A DNA stretch of 64,000 nt, taken from CAYSLU01 sp964431965 (GTDB taxonomy: Bacteria > Verrucomicrobiota > Kiritimatiellia > CAIKKV01 > CAYSLU01). Each line of letters opens with the position of its first letter. The stretch's first letter is position 1. The stretch covers positions 1 to 64,000 of the forward strand of contig CAYSLU010000017.1 of the NCBI GenBank assembly GCA_964431965.1, written 5' to 3'. Below, one piece after another: positions 28,060 to 35,827 of this stretch. Position numbers and translations under genes: made by a program. Below the pieces are notes generated by a model, which worked only from the letters and a program-made list of their open reading frames with translations, was not told the origin of the DNA and made no database searches.

Positions 28060-30759
28060 ATGGTCCGACTGACCATCGATGGACGGATGATCGAGGCCCG
28101 CGAGGGGCAGTCGGTGCTGGACGCCGCTGTGGCAGCCGGCATCGACATTCCGCGCCTGTGTCACGACCCGCGCCTGAAGCCGGCGGGCGCCTGCCGGCTG
28201 TGCCAGGTCCACCTGGGCGCGGAGAGCGCCCCGCCGACGCTGTCCTGCACCACGCTGGTGCGGGAAGGACTGCAGGTCATCACCGAGTCCGCCGAGCTGT
28301 CCGCGCGCCGCAAGAGCATACTCGAGCTGCTCCTGAGCGAGCACCGCGTGGCCTGCACGACGTGCGACGCCGACGGCGACTGCGCGTTGCAGGACCTGTC
28401 CTACCGCTACGGCGCCCGCGAGTGCGAGTACGGGACCTATCAGCACTCGCCGGCGACGCTGATCAACTACACGACCGCGAACCGCGGCATCGAGCACGAC
28501 GTCGAGAAGTGCATCCGCTGCGGCCGCTGCGTGCGCTACTGCAGCGAGGTTCAGTGCTCGTCTGCGCTTACATTTGACGGGCGCGGCATCACCATGAAGG
28601 TCAATACGGCGCACGGCCGGCCGCTTCACGAGTCCGACTGCGAGTTGTGCGGGGGGTGCATCCGCGTGTGCCCGACTGGCGCCATGCGCGAGAAGGCCGG
28701 CGCGGGGCGGGGCCGGGCCAAGGACCTGAGGAAGGTCCCGACCACGTGCACCTACTGTGGCGTCGGATGCTCGTTCGAGTTCAACGTCAACCCGAAGACG
28801 AACCGCATCGTGCGTGTGACGACCGAGCCCGGCATGGGGATCAACGACGGCAACCTGTGCGTCAAGGGGCACTTCGCCTTCGACTTCGTGCATTCCCCCG
28901 AGCGACTGACGAAGCCTCTGATCAAGGAGAACGGCACGTTCCGCGTGGCCACCTGGGCGGAGGCGATCGAGAGGGCGGGGAAGGGCATGGCGGCGGCCCG
29001 CGACGCGTACGGCCCCGCAGGCGTGGCGTTCCTCAGCTCCGCGCGCTGCACGAACGAAGAGAACTACCTGATGCAGAAGCTGGCCCGCGCGGCGGGCCGG
29101 ACGAACAACATCGACCAGTGCGCCACGACCTGCCACGCCCCGACCGTGGCCGGGCTGGCCATGTCGCTCGGCTCCGGCGCCATGACGAACTCGATCGGCG
29201 AGATCAAGAACGTCCAGACGATGTTCGTCATCGGGGCGAACCCGACCGAGGCCCACCCGATCGTCGGCCTGGAGATGAAGAAGGCCATGCGTAACGGGGC
29301 GCGGCTGATCGTGTGCGACCCGCGGGAAACGTGGATCGCGCAGCGGGCGCACATCCACATCAAGCACCGGCCCGGGACGGACAACATGCTCGTCAACGCG
29401 ATGATGAGCCACGTCCTGGCCAAGGGACTGCACGACCAGGCGTTCGTCGCCGCCCGCTGCGAGCAGTTCGACGCGCTGCGCGAGAACCTCCGGGAGTACA
29501 CCGTCGAGAAGGCGGCCGAGGTGTGCGGCGTCGATGCCGACCTGATCCGCCGCGCGGCCGAGTGGTATGCGGCGGGAACGCCGTCCGCGATCTTCTACAC
29601 TCTGGGCATCACCGAGCACACGTGCGGAACCGAGAACGTACAGAACCTGGCCAACTTCGCGATGCTCTGCGGCCAGATCGGCAAGGAGTCCTCGGGGATC
29701 AACCCCATCCGGGGTCAGAACAACGTCCAGGGCGCCTGCGACATGGGCGCGATCCACTCCGTCCTCCCCGGCTACCAGAAGGTCGCCGACGAGGCGATCC
29801 GCGCCAAGTTTGCCAAGGCGTGGGGCGTCGATCTGCCGACCAACCCTGGCGGACGCGTGACCGACTTCATCGAGGAGGCCGGCGAGGGCGTGCTCAAGGC
29901 CTTCTACGTGCTCGGGGAGGACCCCGTCCTCAGCGAGCCCAATACGGACAAGGTCGTCGCGAGCCTGAAGAAGCTGGAGTTCCTGGTGGTGCAGGAGATC
30001 TTCATGACGGAGACGGCCAAGCTGGCTGACGTGGTCCTGCCGGCGACGTGCTTCGCCGAGAAGGACGGTACCTTCACCAACACCGAGCGCCGCGTGCAGC
30101 GCGTGCGCAAGGCGGTCGAGCCGCCCGGCGAGGCGCGCGCGGACTGGCAGATCATCTGCGACGTCTCGGCGGCGATGGGCTACCCCATGCGGTATGCCGG
30201 CGCGTCGGAGATCTTCGACGAGGTGGCCTCGCTCGCGCCGAGCTACGGCGGGATGTCCTATGAGCGCATCGACGCGCTTGGCCTGCAGTGGCCGTGCCCG
30301 ACGAAGGACCACCTCGGCACGCCGTACCTGCACCAAGGCCGCTTCACGCGCGGCAAGGGCCTGATGCACGCAATCCGGTTCCGCCCGCCCGCCGAGGTGC
30401 CGGACGCCGACTACCCGTTCATGATGTCCACGGGCCGCACACTCTACCATTACAACGTCGGCAACATGACGCGGAAGAGCGAGTCCATCGCGCAGCGGCA
30501 GGACGAGAACTTCGTCGAACTGCACCGCGAGGACGGGGAGCGCCTGGGCATCGTGGACGGAGGGATGGCCCGAATCACCACGCGCCGGGGATCGCTTGTC
30601 GTGCGCGTCCACCTGGGCGAGAAGGTCCGCCCCGGCGGGCTGTGGATGCCGTTCCATTTCGTCGAGAGCGCGACAAACCGCCTGACGAACGACGCCTTCG
30701 ACAACATTACGCGCACGGCGGAGTACAAGTGCTGCGCCGCGAAGGTCGAGCGCGCGTGA
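28060..30759 (+). CDS. Molybdenum/tungsten formate dehydrogenase catalytic subunit (Cys type)
   Basis: The 899-residue protein has a NuoG-like N-terminus: a [2Fe-2S] domain (CHDPRLKPAGACRLC), a His-Cys [4Fe-4S] site (HRVACTTCDADGDC), and two ferredoxin [4Fe-4S] motifs (CIRCGRCVRYC, CELCGGCIRVC). The molybdopterin core follows, with its own [4Fe-4S] motif (TCTYCGVGCSFEF...). The metal ligand is Cys358 in CATTCHAPTVAGL, encoded by TGC, where Sec-type enzymes have UGA; the adjacent His is the usual proton acceptor. C-terminal molydop-binding domain: FHFVESATNRLTND. It oxidises formate to CO2 or runs in reverse. FdhD and the Moco genes nearby support assembly. Confidence 0.95.
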   Translation: MVRLTIDGRMIEAREGQSVLDAAVAAGIDIPRLCHDPRLKPAGACRLCQVHLGAESAPPTLSCTTLVREGLQVITESAELSARRKSILELLLSEHRVACTTCDADGDCALQDLSYRYGARECEYGTYQHSPATLINYTTANRGIEHDVEKCIRCGRCVRYCSEVQCSSALTFDGRGITMKVNTAHGRPLHESDCELCGGCIRVCPTGAMREKAGAGRGRAKDLRKVPTTCTYCGVGCSFEFNVNPKTNRIVRVTTEPGMGINDGNLCVKGHFAFDFVHSPERLTKPLIKENGTFRVATWAEAIERAGKGMAAARDAYGPAGVAFLSSARCTNEENYLMQKLARAAGRTNNIDQCATTCHAPTVAGLAMSLGSGAMTNSIGEIKNVQTMFVIGANPTEAHPIVGLEMKKAMRNGARLIVCDPRETWIAQRAHIHIKHRPGTDNMLVNAMMSHVLAKGLHDQAFVAARCEQFDALRENLREYTVEKAAEVCGVDADLIRRAAEWYAAGTPSAIFYTLGITEHTCGTENVQNLANFAMLCGQIGKESSGINPIRGQNNVQGACDMGAIHSVLPGYQKVADEAIRAKFAKAWGVDLPTNPGGRVTDFIEEAGEGVLKAFYVLGEDPVLSEPNTDKVVASLKKLEFLVVQEIFMTETAKLADVVLPATCFAEKDGTFTNTERRVQRVRKAVEPPGEARADWQIICDVSAAMGYPMRYAGASEIFDEVASLAPSYGGMSYERIDALGLQWPCPTKDHLGTPYLHQGRFTRGKGLMHAIRFRPPAEVPDADYPFMMSTGRTLYHYNVGNMTRKSESIAQRQDENFVELHREDGERLGIVDGGMARITTRRGSLVVRVHLGEKVRPGGLWMPFHFVESATNRLTNDAFDNITRTAEYKCCAAKVERA

Positions 30760-30790
30760 TGCGCCGTATGGGAAGTGGGCGACGGCTGGG

Positions 30791-30861
30791 TGATCCCGAG
30801 CAGCGCGAAGGATCTCTGGCCGTGCGGTTGGCATGAGATTCCTCGCTCCGTTCGGAATGAC
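30791..30861. repeat. Dispersed inverted repeat (copy A)
   Basis: Imperfect complementary arms (about 26 nt) at 30791-30816 and 30835-30861 have the core GCGAAGGATCTC paired with GAGATTCCTCGC. A second copy lies at 34251-34322. The motif belongs to a widespread bacterial intergenic repeat type with cores like GAGCGAAGCGAAGAATCTC. It lies inside the formate dehydrogenase operon between the catalytic subunit and the receiver-ferritin gene, where it could fold in the mRNA. Confidence 0.7.
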
Positions 30862-30899
30862 AAGCGCTCTGCCGGTCGCAGGAAGGGGAGATCGAACGC

Positions 30900-31703
30900 A
30901 TGAAGACAGTTCTCGTGGTCGATAGCGTGGGGGACGTCCGCGGCGCCATCGAAGGGGCGGCGGGTGCTGCCGGCTGGGCGGTGGCCCGTGGGGTGGGGCG
31001 TGACGTCGATGCCGTTGTGCTCGCGACCGACGCGGCCGGGATGGGGCAGGCCCTCCAGGGCGCCGCGTCCGCCCGGCAGGCGGGCGCCGCGGTCGTGCTC
31101 GTCGCATCGATCGACCGGGCGGACTGGGGCCGCACCTTCGAGTCGGCCGAGATGCTGGGCGTGGACGCGATGTTCGGCCGCCCGGTTGACGCCGGCGCCG
31201 TGTTCCGGCGGCTGAACGGGATCGTGGCCGCGCGCGCGTCGGCGCAGAAGCCGGCCTCGTTCGACATGACCGTTATCCTCGACCGGGCCATCGCGAACGA
31301 GGAGTCAGCCGCCGCCTTCTACCGCCGGGCGGCTGATCGCGTCTCCGACGCTGTGACGCGCGATGCGCTCACGGAGCTGATGCGCGATGAGTTCGAGCAC
31401 AAGGTGCTCATCGAGGAATTCCGGAGCGGCACCCGCGCGCTGCCTGTGGGCACCACCTCCGGCGGCTCGCTGGCGGAGAGCTTGGGCACGCCCGACTTCA
31501 CGCCGGACATGTCCCCGACCGACGCATTCCTGCTCGCCGCCCGGAAGGAGAAGAGCGCCGTCGAGTTCTATGAGAACTGGGCCGGGCTCTACCCGGAGTC
31601 GCCCGAGCGCGAGCTGCTCCTGCGGCTGGCCGAGGTCGAGCGGCGGCACAAAGCGAAGGTAGAGGCCATGTTCACCAATGCCGCATTTCCCGAGGCCTGG
31701 TGA
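30900..31703 (+). CDS. Receiver-like domain fused to a ferritin-like (rubrerythrin-type) diiron domain
   Basis: The 267-residue product has two parts. Residues about 1-118 look like a response-regulator receiver fold (KTVLVVDSVGDVRGAIEGAA, then VVLATDAAG, AVVLVAS, GVDAMFGRPVDAGAVFRRL), but phosphorylation residues are changed: the second N-terminal acid is Ser, the phosphoacceptor strand reads VVLA and the Lys position is Arg, so it is probably not phosphorylated. Residues about 123-267 form a four-helix ferritin-like domain with ligand pattern Glu (ANEESAAAFY), E-x-x-H (DEFEHK), Glu (KEKSAVEFY) and E-x-x-H (VERRHK), as in rubrerythrin, without its rubredoxin tail. It sits between the dehydrogenase subunit and fdhD, which suggests a role in protection from oxygen or in metal handling. 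Function unproven. Confidence 0.75.
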   Translation: MKTVLVVDSVGDVRGAIEGAAGAAGWAVARGVGRDVDAVVLATDAAGMGQALQGAASARQAGAAVVLVASIDRADWGRTFESAEMLGVDAMFGRPVDAGAVFRRLNGIVAARASAQKPASFDMTVILDRAIANEESAAAFYRRAADRVSDAVTRDALTELMRDEFEHKVLIEEFRSGTRALPVGTTSGGSLAESLGTPDFTPDMSPTDAFLLAARKEKSAVEFYENWAGLYPESPERELLLRLAEVERRHKAKVEAMFTNAAFPEAW

Positions 31704-31704
31704 G

Positions 31705-32514
31705 ATGAACGCGCCGTCCGGCGGAACCCTCCCGGAAGGGGTGCGGCAGACGGATGTCGTGAAGTTCGATCGCGCACACCCGGCCGGGCATAGGCGTCCG
31801 GACGTGGTGATCGACGAGCGGCCGCTGACCGTGCGCGTGGACGAGGCGTCCTATGCCCTGCTGCGCACGCCCGGCGCGGATCGCGATCTGGTCGTGGGCT
31901 TCCTGTTCACCGAGGGCCTGATCGGCGGGGTGGACGATATCCTGATGCTGGAGCAGTGTCCGGACTCGCCCGACGTGATCAATGTGCGGACAAGATCGCC
32001 AGGGGGGAAGCCGACGCGCTCGCTGCTGATCACGTCGTCGTGCGGGCTGTGCGGGCGGGATGATATCGAGGGGCTGGTGAAGTCGCTGGGCCGGATCGAG
32101 TCCGATCTGCGTGTACCGCTCGAGTCAGTCTTCCGTGTGGCCGCCGAGGTGCGCGGCGCACAGAAGCTGTTCGGGCTGACCGGCAGCGCGCACGCGTCGG
32201 CGCTGTTTGATCCGGCGGGCCGGGTGCTGGGCTTGCGCGAAGACGTGGGCCGGCACAACGCTCTGGATAAGCTGATCGGCAGCGCGGTCATGCAGAGTCT
32301 GTCCATGTCCGGGCTGGCCGTGTTCCTATCCGGCCGCACGAGCCTGGAGCTGATCGCGAAAGTGGCCCGTGCGCGCATCCCCGTGATTGCCGCCATCGGC
32401 GCGCCGACGGCGGCGGCCATCGAGGCCGCCGATCGCCTCGGCATCACGCTATGCGGTTTCCTGCGCGAGTCCCAACTCTCCGCCTATACCCACCCCGGCC
32501 GCATCGTCGCGTAG
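31705..32514 (+). CDS. fdhD: FdhD, formate dehydrogenase sulfurtransferase
   Basis: The 269-residue protein contains the FdhD hallmarks: the C-x-x-C loop in SSCGLCG near residue 113-119, the Moco-binding region around GSAHASALFD and EDVGRHNALDK, and the C-terminal FLSGRTSLELIAKVARARIPV. FdhD takes sulfur from a cysteine desulfurase and puts it on the molybdenum cofactor, which activates formate dehydrogenase. The ATG at 31705 lies 1 nt after the preceding stop; an in-frame upstream ATG at 31678 would overlap the previous gene. It is the last gene of the operon. Confidence 0.95.
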   Translation: MNAPSGGTLPEGVRQTDVVKFDRAHPAGHRRPDVVIDERPLTVRVDEASYALLRTPGADRDLVVGFLFTEGLIGGVDDILMLEQCPDSPDVINVRTRSPGGKPTRSLLITSSCGLCGRDDIEGLVKSLGRIESDLRVPLESVFRVAAEVRGAQKLFGLTGSAHASALFDPAGRVLGLREDVGRHNALDKLIGSAVMQSLSMSGLAVFLSGRTSLELIAKVARARIPVIAAIGAPTAAAIEAADRLGITLCGFLRESQLSAYTHPGRIVA

Positions 32515-32579
32515 CCCCCGTCCTCGTGCTCCCTGTCTTACTCGTACTCCTACTCGTAATCGTGCCGCGCGATGAGTCA

Positions 32580-32790
32580 GCGCCACGGCTTGGGCCAAAC
32601 GGCGGTGCGGCATCTCGCCCCGTCTGCGGCGTTGCCGGAGGACGGCACATACAAGAGTATTGTGCCGCCTCCGGCGCCTTGCATCCGGGGCAATCTGCCG
32701 CACCGCCGTTTGGAGGTTCTCGGACTCACCCGACCCAAGCCGCGCCGCGTTTCGCCCCGTTCCGTCGCGGACTCGGAACGGCAGGTCAGG
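32580..32790. repeat. Structured dispersed repeat, copy 2
   Basis: This is the second copy of the element at 2175-2400. Outer arms CCAAACGGCGGTGCGGC (32595-32611) and GCCGCACCGCCGTTTGG (32697-32713) are perfectly complementary over 17 bp. Inside are GCCCCG/CGGGGC and a hairpin of GGCACATAC against GTATTGTGCC. Positions that differ from copy 1 change on both sides of the stem (G-C to A-T in the outer arm and in the inner hairpin). The separate 8-bp stem CCGTTCCG/CGGAACGG follows at 32758-32780. No conserved protein frame is present. Confidence 0.8.
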
Positions 32791-33085
32791 GGCGCGTCAG
32801 TACGTTGGAGATCCGCCTCCGGTGGTAGGGCCGCCTCGCCGAGGCGGGCCGCTCCGATCATGCCGCGCGATAGGCGCGTGGCTCTGGACGAACGCCACGC
32901 CCTCACGGGCGCGGCTACGAGGACACGCATTCCTGTATTCCTGAGTTCCCGATCGAATGAACCGTCTCCATCCGCCCTTCAATATTGAGCGTTCAAAGCT
33001 GGATGATCGTGAGAGATTGGCGAATGACGAGCCCTGACCCCCAGCTATGCTGACCCCCGGCTATGTAACTCCGGCCTCCGCGACC
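32791..33085. other. Gene-free stretch with repeat fragments
   Basis: Between the structured repeat and mobBA I see no gene. It holds a hairpin GCCGCCTC/GAGGCGGG near 32831, the dispersed 24-nt motif at 33018-33041 (one mismatch from 20903-20926), and two near-tandem copies of CTGACCCCC(A/G)GCTATG after 33033. It is the convergence point of the fdh and Moco operons. Confidence 0.5.
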
Positions 33086-34138
33086 TCAGCGTCTCCGCGG
33101 TGAATCAGCCGATGCGGCGAGCTCTGCCGGCGTGTTGATGTTCCGCCAGGCAGGCGCAAGGCGCGGCGGGATTAGCGGCGTGAGGCATTGGTTCGAATGC
33201 GCCAGTTCAGATGGGCCGCGGCAGGGTTCGAGGAGATGGCGGGCGCGGAAGTCGTAGTGGGCCAGGAGCGGTTCTACGCCGGACGATTCGGTCAGGCGGG
33301 GAAGCGTGGCCCAGGCGCCAGGGCGGCGGGTGGAGAGGAGCCAGCGGACGGCGGCGGGGGTGACGAAGGGCATGTCGCAGGCGGCGATGAGCCACGAAGC
33401 CGTCGGGTTCCATCGCATGGCGGCGAGAATGCCAGCGAGTGGGCCTTCCACACCCGGGGCGTCGGGCAGGAGCGGCAACTCGCGGAGCGATGGCGGCACT
33501 GAGGCGCGACCGAGCAGGACGACCCGGTCGCCGCCGGGCGACACGGCGGCCACGATTTCCTCCAGCCACGTGCGGCCGCGGCGGGCGATCAGGTGCTTCG
33601 GACGACCCATCCGACTGGCGCGGCCGCCGATCAGGATCCCGGCATAGACGGGCGTTCGACGCCAGAGCCGCGGAAGGACCGAGTCGATCCACGCAAGCGC
33701 TTCATGTGCTCGCTCGCCGGTCCGGGGCAGGACACGGGCGATGCGACCCGCCTCGGTCGGCGGCGCGGTCTCGCCTTCGCCGAGCAGCCAGAGCTTGTTC
33801 GGGATGCGCGAGGTCTTGTGTCCTTCCACCAGCACCAGGTCATGGCGTTCGCAAAGGCGCGCCAGTTCGATTTCCAAGCGGATGCCGTCCGGCTCGCGGA
33901 CGCGCATGAAGCTCTCGCCGGGGCCCTGGGCCAGGACGTTGGCACCGGCGCGGAAGAAGCGGTCGGAGTCCTTCCCCTTGCGGTCCACGTCGAGGCCATG
34001 GCAGTCGTGCTTGAGCACGGCGACGCGCAGGCCGCGGGCGATGAGGGTGGGCAGGAGCGCCTCGATGAGCGTGGTCTTGCCGGAGCCGCTGTAGCCGCAG
34101 ATGCCGAAGACGGGGAGCGTGGTGCGGTGGAGTGTCAT
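33086..34138 (-). CDS. MobB-MobA fusion (Moco guanylyltransferase with GTP-binding partner)
   Basis: The 350-residue product joins two proteins that are separate in E. coli. Residues about 1-155 are MobB-like with a P-loop (GICGYSGSGKTTLIEALL), a DCHGLDVDRKGKDSDRFF segment and ELARLCERHDLVLVEGHK. Residues about 165-350 are MobA-like, with the nucleotidyltransferase signature ILIGGRASRMGRPKHL and the metal-site ACDMPFVTP. MobA adds GMP to Moco to give the bis-MGD form used by formate dehydrogenases; MobB helps. The ATG at 34138 has AAGGA upstream at short spacing; the frame is open further but without conserved sequence. It is the last gene of the Moco cluster, after a 200-nt gap that holds a repeat. 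Confidence 0.92.
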   Translation of the reverse strand: MTLHRTTLPVFGICGYSGSGKTTLIEALLPTLIARGLRVAVLKHDCHGLDVDRKGKDSDRFFRAGANVLAQGPGESFMRVREPDGIRLEIELARLCERHDLVLVEGHKTSRIPNKLWLLGEGETAPPTEAGRIARVLPRTGERAHEALAWIDSVLPRLWRRTPVYAGILIGGRASRMGRPKHLIARRGRTWLEEIVAAVSPGGDRVVLLGRASVPPSLRELPLLPDAPGVEGPLAGILAAMRWNPTASWLIAACDMPFVTPAAVRWLLSTRRPGAWATLPRLTESSGVEPLLAHYDFRARHLLEPCRGPSELAHSNQCLTPLIPPRLAPAWRNINTPAELAASADSPRRR

Positions 34139-34250
34139 AGGTCCTTCAGATTGCGACCCGCCCGCGCCCGGAGGTCGCGGGCCACCCTGTCGGACGCGCG
34201 GGACGAGGCACGCTGGTGGGGCGGTGCATGGCGCGCACGCGGAACGCCCC

Positions 34251-34322
34251 GTCATCCTGAGCAAAGCGAAGGATCTCTGGCGTTCGTCGTCGACCGAGAT
34301 TCTTCGCTCCGCTCAGAATGAC
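34251..34322. repeat. Dispersed inverted repeat (copy B)
   Basis: Imperfectly complementary 27-nt arms at 34251-34277 and 34296-34322 have cores GCGAAGGATCTC and GAGATTCTTCGC. It matches copy A at 30791-30861 in arms but not in the central loop, as expected of a mobile or recombining palindromic repeat. It lies between mobBA and the MOSC-MogA gene. Confidence 0.75.
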
Positions 34323-34338
34323 GGACTCTGACAGGGCA

Positions 34339-35301
34339 CTACCCACGACTTGCGGCCTCCGGCCGCCCGCAGTCGCTCGGATCGCCGCGGAGTTTGCGGA
34401 GGCCGTGGTCGAGGGCGGGCAGGATGGCGTCGAGGTTCTCGACGGCGGCCCGCTCGGAGCCGGGCAGGCTCACGATCAGCGTCGATGACCGGATACCGGA
34501 GCGGGCCCGCGAAAGCATGGCGTACGGGGTCTTCGGCGTGGACGCCGCGCGCATAGCTTCGTCCAGGCCCGGGGTCGGACGCTCGATGACGGCGGCGACG
34601 GCTTCCGGCGTGACATCGCGCGGGGCAAAGCCGGTGCCGCCGACCGCCAGGACGAGGTCGATCGAATGGCCGTCGCTGTAGTGCCGGAGCCGCTCCTCGA
34701 TCACGACCTGCTCGTCGGGGACGATCCCGGTCGCATAGACGTGCGCGCCCAGCGCATCGCGGAGCCGGGCCGTCACGGCTGGGCCGGCCGTATCCACCGC
34801 CTCGCCGCGCGAGCAGCGGTCGCTGATCGTCAGCACGACGGCCTGGATGGTCTCGCGGGGCACCCTCGCCACGACGCTAACCGCGCCGCCGGGCCGGATC
34901 GAGCCGCCGGCCAGCACGCGCGCGAAAAGGCCGAGCCGGGGCATGATGCAGTCGCCCGTCTGGTCATAGATGGCGCACCGGCTGTGGCAGGTCTTGCCGA
35001 TCTGCGTGATGGTGAGCTCGGCGTCCGGCCCGATCTTCAGGCGGCTGCCCAAGCCGATTTCGCCGAGCTCGATGCCGGACAGCACGAGGTTCTCCGCGAA
35101 GTCGCCGGCCTTGAGATCGGGCAGCCCCTTCGCGCGCATGCCGTCCACGGCGCCGGCTTCCAGGATACTGACCTGGCGGTGCCACGGGCCAGCGTGGGCA
35201 TCACCTTCGATGCCGTGGTTGGCCACCAGGCGCGCCACCTCGACGGGTGTCTTCCTCTCGCCCTTGGCGCGGCTGATGCAGATGGCTTCGATGCGACTCA
35301 T
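34339..35301 (-). CDS. MOSC domain fused to MogA/MoaB-like molybdopterin adenylyltransferase
   Basis: The 320-residue protein has a MOSC domain at about 1-145 (NHGIEGDAHAGPWHRQVSIL; GDFAENLVLSGI; the conserved Cys in KTCHSRC) and a MogA/MoaB domain at about 150-310 (QAVVLTISDRCSRGEAVDTAGP; LAVGGTGFAPRDVTPEAV; MLSRARSGI; SLPGSERAAVENL). MogA adenylates molybdopterin before molybdenum insertion by MoeA; MOSC domains bind or transfer sulfurated Moco. The fusion is known in some bacteria and fits a pathway that delivers cofactor to formate dehydrogenase. The ATG at 35301 is 2 nt after the moaC stop, and longer in-frame sequence only overlaps moaC. Confidence 0.9.
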   Translation of the reverse strand: MSRIEAICISRAKGERKTPVEVARLVANHGIEGDAHAGPWHRQVSILEAGAVDGMRAKGLPDLKAGDFAENLVLSGIELGEIGLGSRLKIGPDAELTITQIGKTCHSRCAIYDQTGDCIMPRLGLFARVLAGGSIRPGGAVSVVARVPRETIQAVVLTISDRCSRGEAVDTAGPAVTARLRDALGAHVYATGIVPDEQVVIEERLRHYSDGHSIDLVLAVGGTGFAPRDVTPEAVAAVIERPTPGLDEAMRAASTPKTPYAMLSRARSGIRSSTLIVSLPGSERAAVENLDAILPALDHGLRKLRGDPSDCGRPEAASRG

Positions 35302-35303
35302 GG

Positions 35304-35819
35304 TTACGCGCTCTCCGGCTTGGCGCTGGGGCGTGCGCCCGGGGCCAGCCAGCGCCCGGACTTGCCGCCGGTCTTTTCGAGGAGTCGGACGCGCTCGATG
35401 ACGATGCCCTTGTCCGCTGACTTGCACATGTCGTAGACGGTCAGCGCTGCGGTCGCCGCGGCGACGAGCGCTTCCATCTCGACGCCCGTCACGCCACGGC
35501 AGGCGGCGTGCGATTCGATGCGGACGCAGTCGCCGCTCACAGAGATCCGGATCGCGACGACGTCCAGGGGCAGGGGGTGGCACATCGGGATCAGATCCGA
35601 GGTCCGCTTGGCGGCCATGATGCCGGCCACGCGGGCGGTCTCGATGACGTTGCCCTTGGCGATTCCGCCGCGCTCCTCCAGGAGGTCGGCGATGCGGCGG
35701 CCGACGCGGACGATGGCCTCGGCTCGCGCTGTGCGGCCGGTCCCGCGCTTCGCGCCGACATCCACCATGCGCGCGGCTCCGGCGGGCGTCATATGCGTGA
35801 GTCGTCTGGGCTTCTTCAT
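35304..35819 (-). CDS. moaC: MoaC, cyclic pyranopterin monophosphate synthase
   Basis: The 171-residue protein carries the MoaC signatures MVDVGAK near residue 18, KRTSDLIPMCHPLPLD (the catalytic His region), GVTGVEMEALVAAATAALTVYDMCK with its conserved acidic and Lys residues, and a C-terminal KTGGKSG. With MoaA it makes cyclic pyranopterin monophosphate from GTP. The ATG at 35819 is chosen because AGGA lies 5 nt upstream; another ATG at 35831 overlaps the moaA stop as ATGA and is an alternative. The C-terminus is about ten residues longer than usual. Confidence 0.95.
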   Translation of the reverse strand: MKKPRRLTHMTPAGAARMVDVGAKRGTGRTARAEAIVRVGRRIADLLEERGGIAKGNVIETARVAGIMAAKRTSDLIPMCHPLPLDVVAIRISVSGDCVRIESHAACRGVTGVEMEALVAAATAALTVYDMCKSADKGIVIERVRLLEKTGGKSGRWLAPGARPSAKPESA

Positions 35820-35827
35820 GGGTATCC

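Noticed and set aside
29131..29133. Possible selenocysteine codon in the formate dehydrogenase
   Set aside because: The codon at the metal-ligand position is TGC (Cys358), so no recoding is needed.
26101..31107. A very long open frame (about 1668 codons) on the minus strand opposite the formate dehydrogenase operon
   Set aside because: It is rich in Arg, Ala, Asp and His with no domain, and lies antisense to three genes with clear motifs; long antisense frames are common in GC-rich coding DNA.
33018..33075. CRISPR-like short repeats (two near-tandem CTGACCCCC units)
   Set aside because: Only two units, no regular spacers and no cas genes in the window.
33189..33200. GGTTCGAAT, a T-loop-like string suggesting a tRNA gene
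   Set aside because: It lies within the MobA-coding region and no acceptor or anticodon stem can be formed around it.
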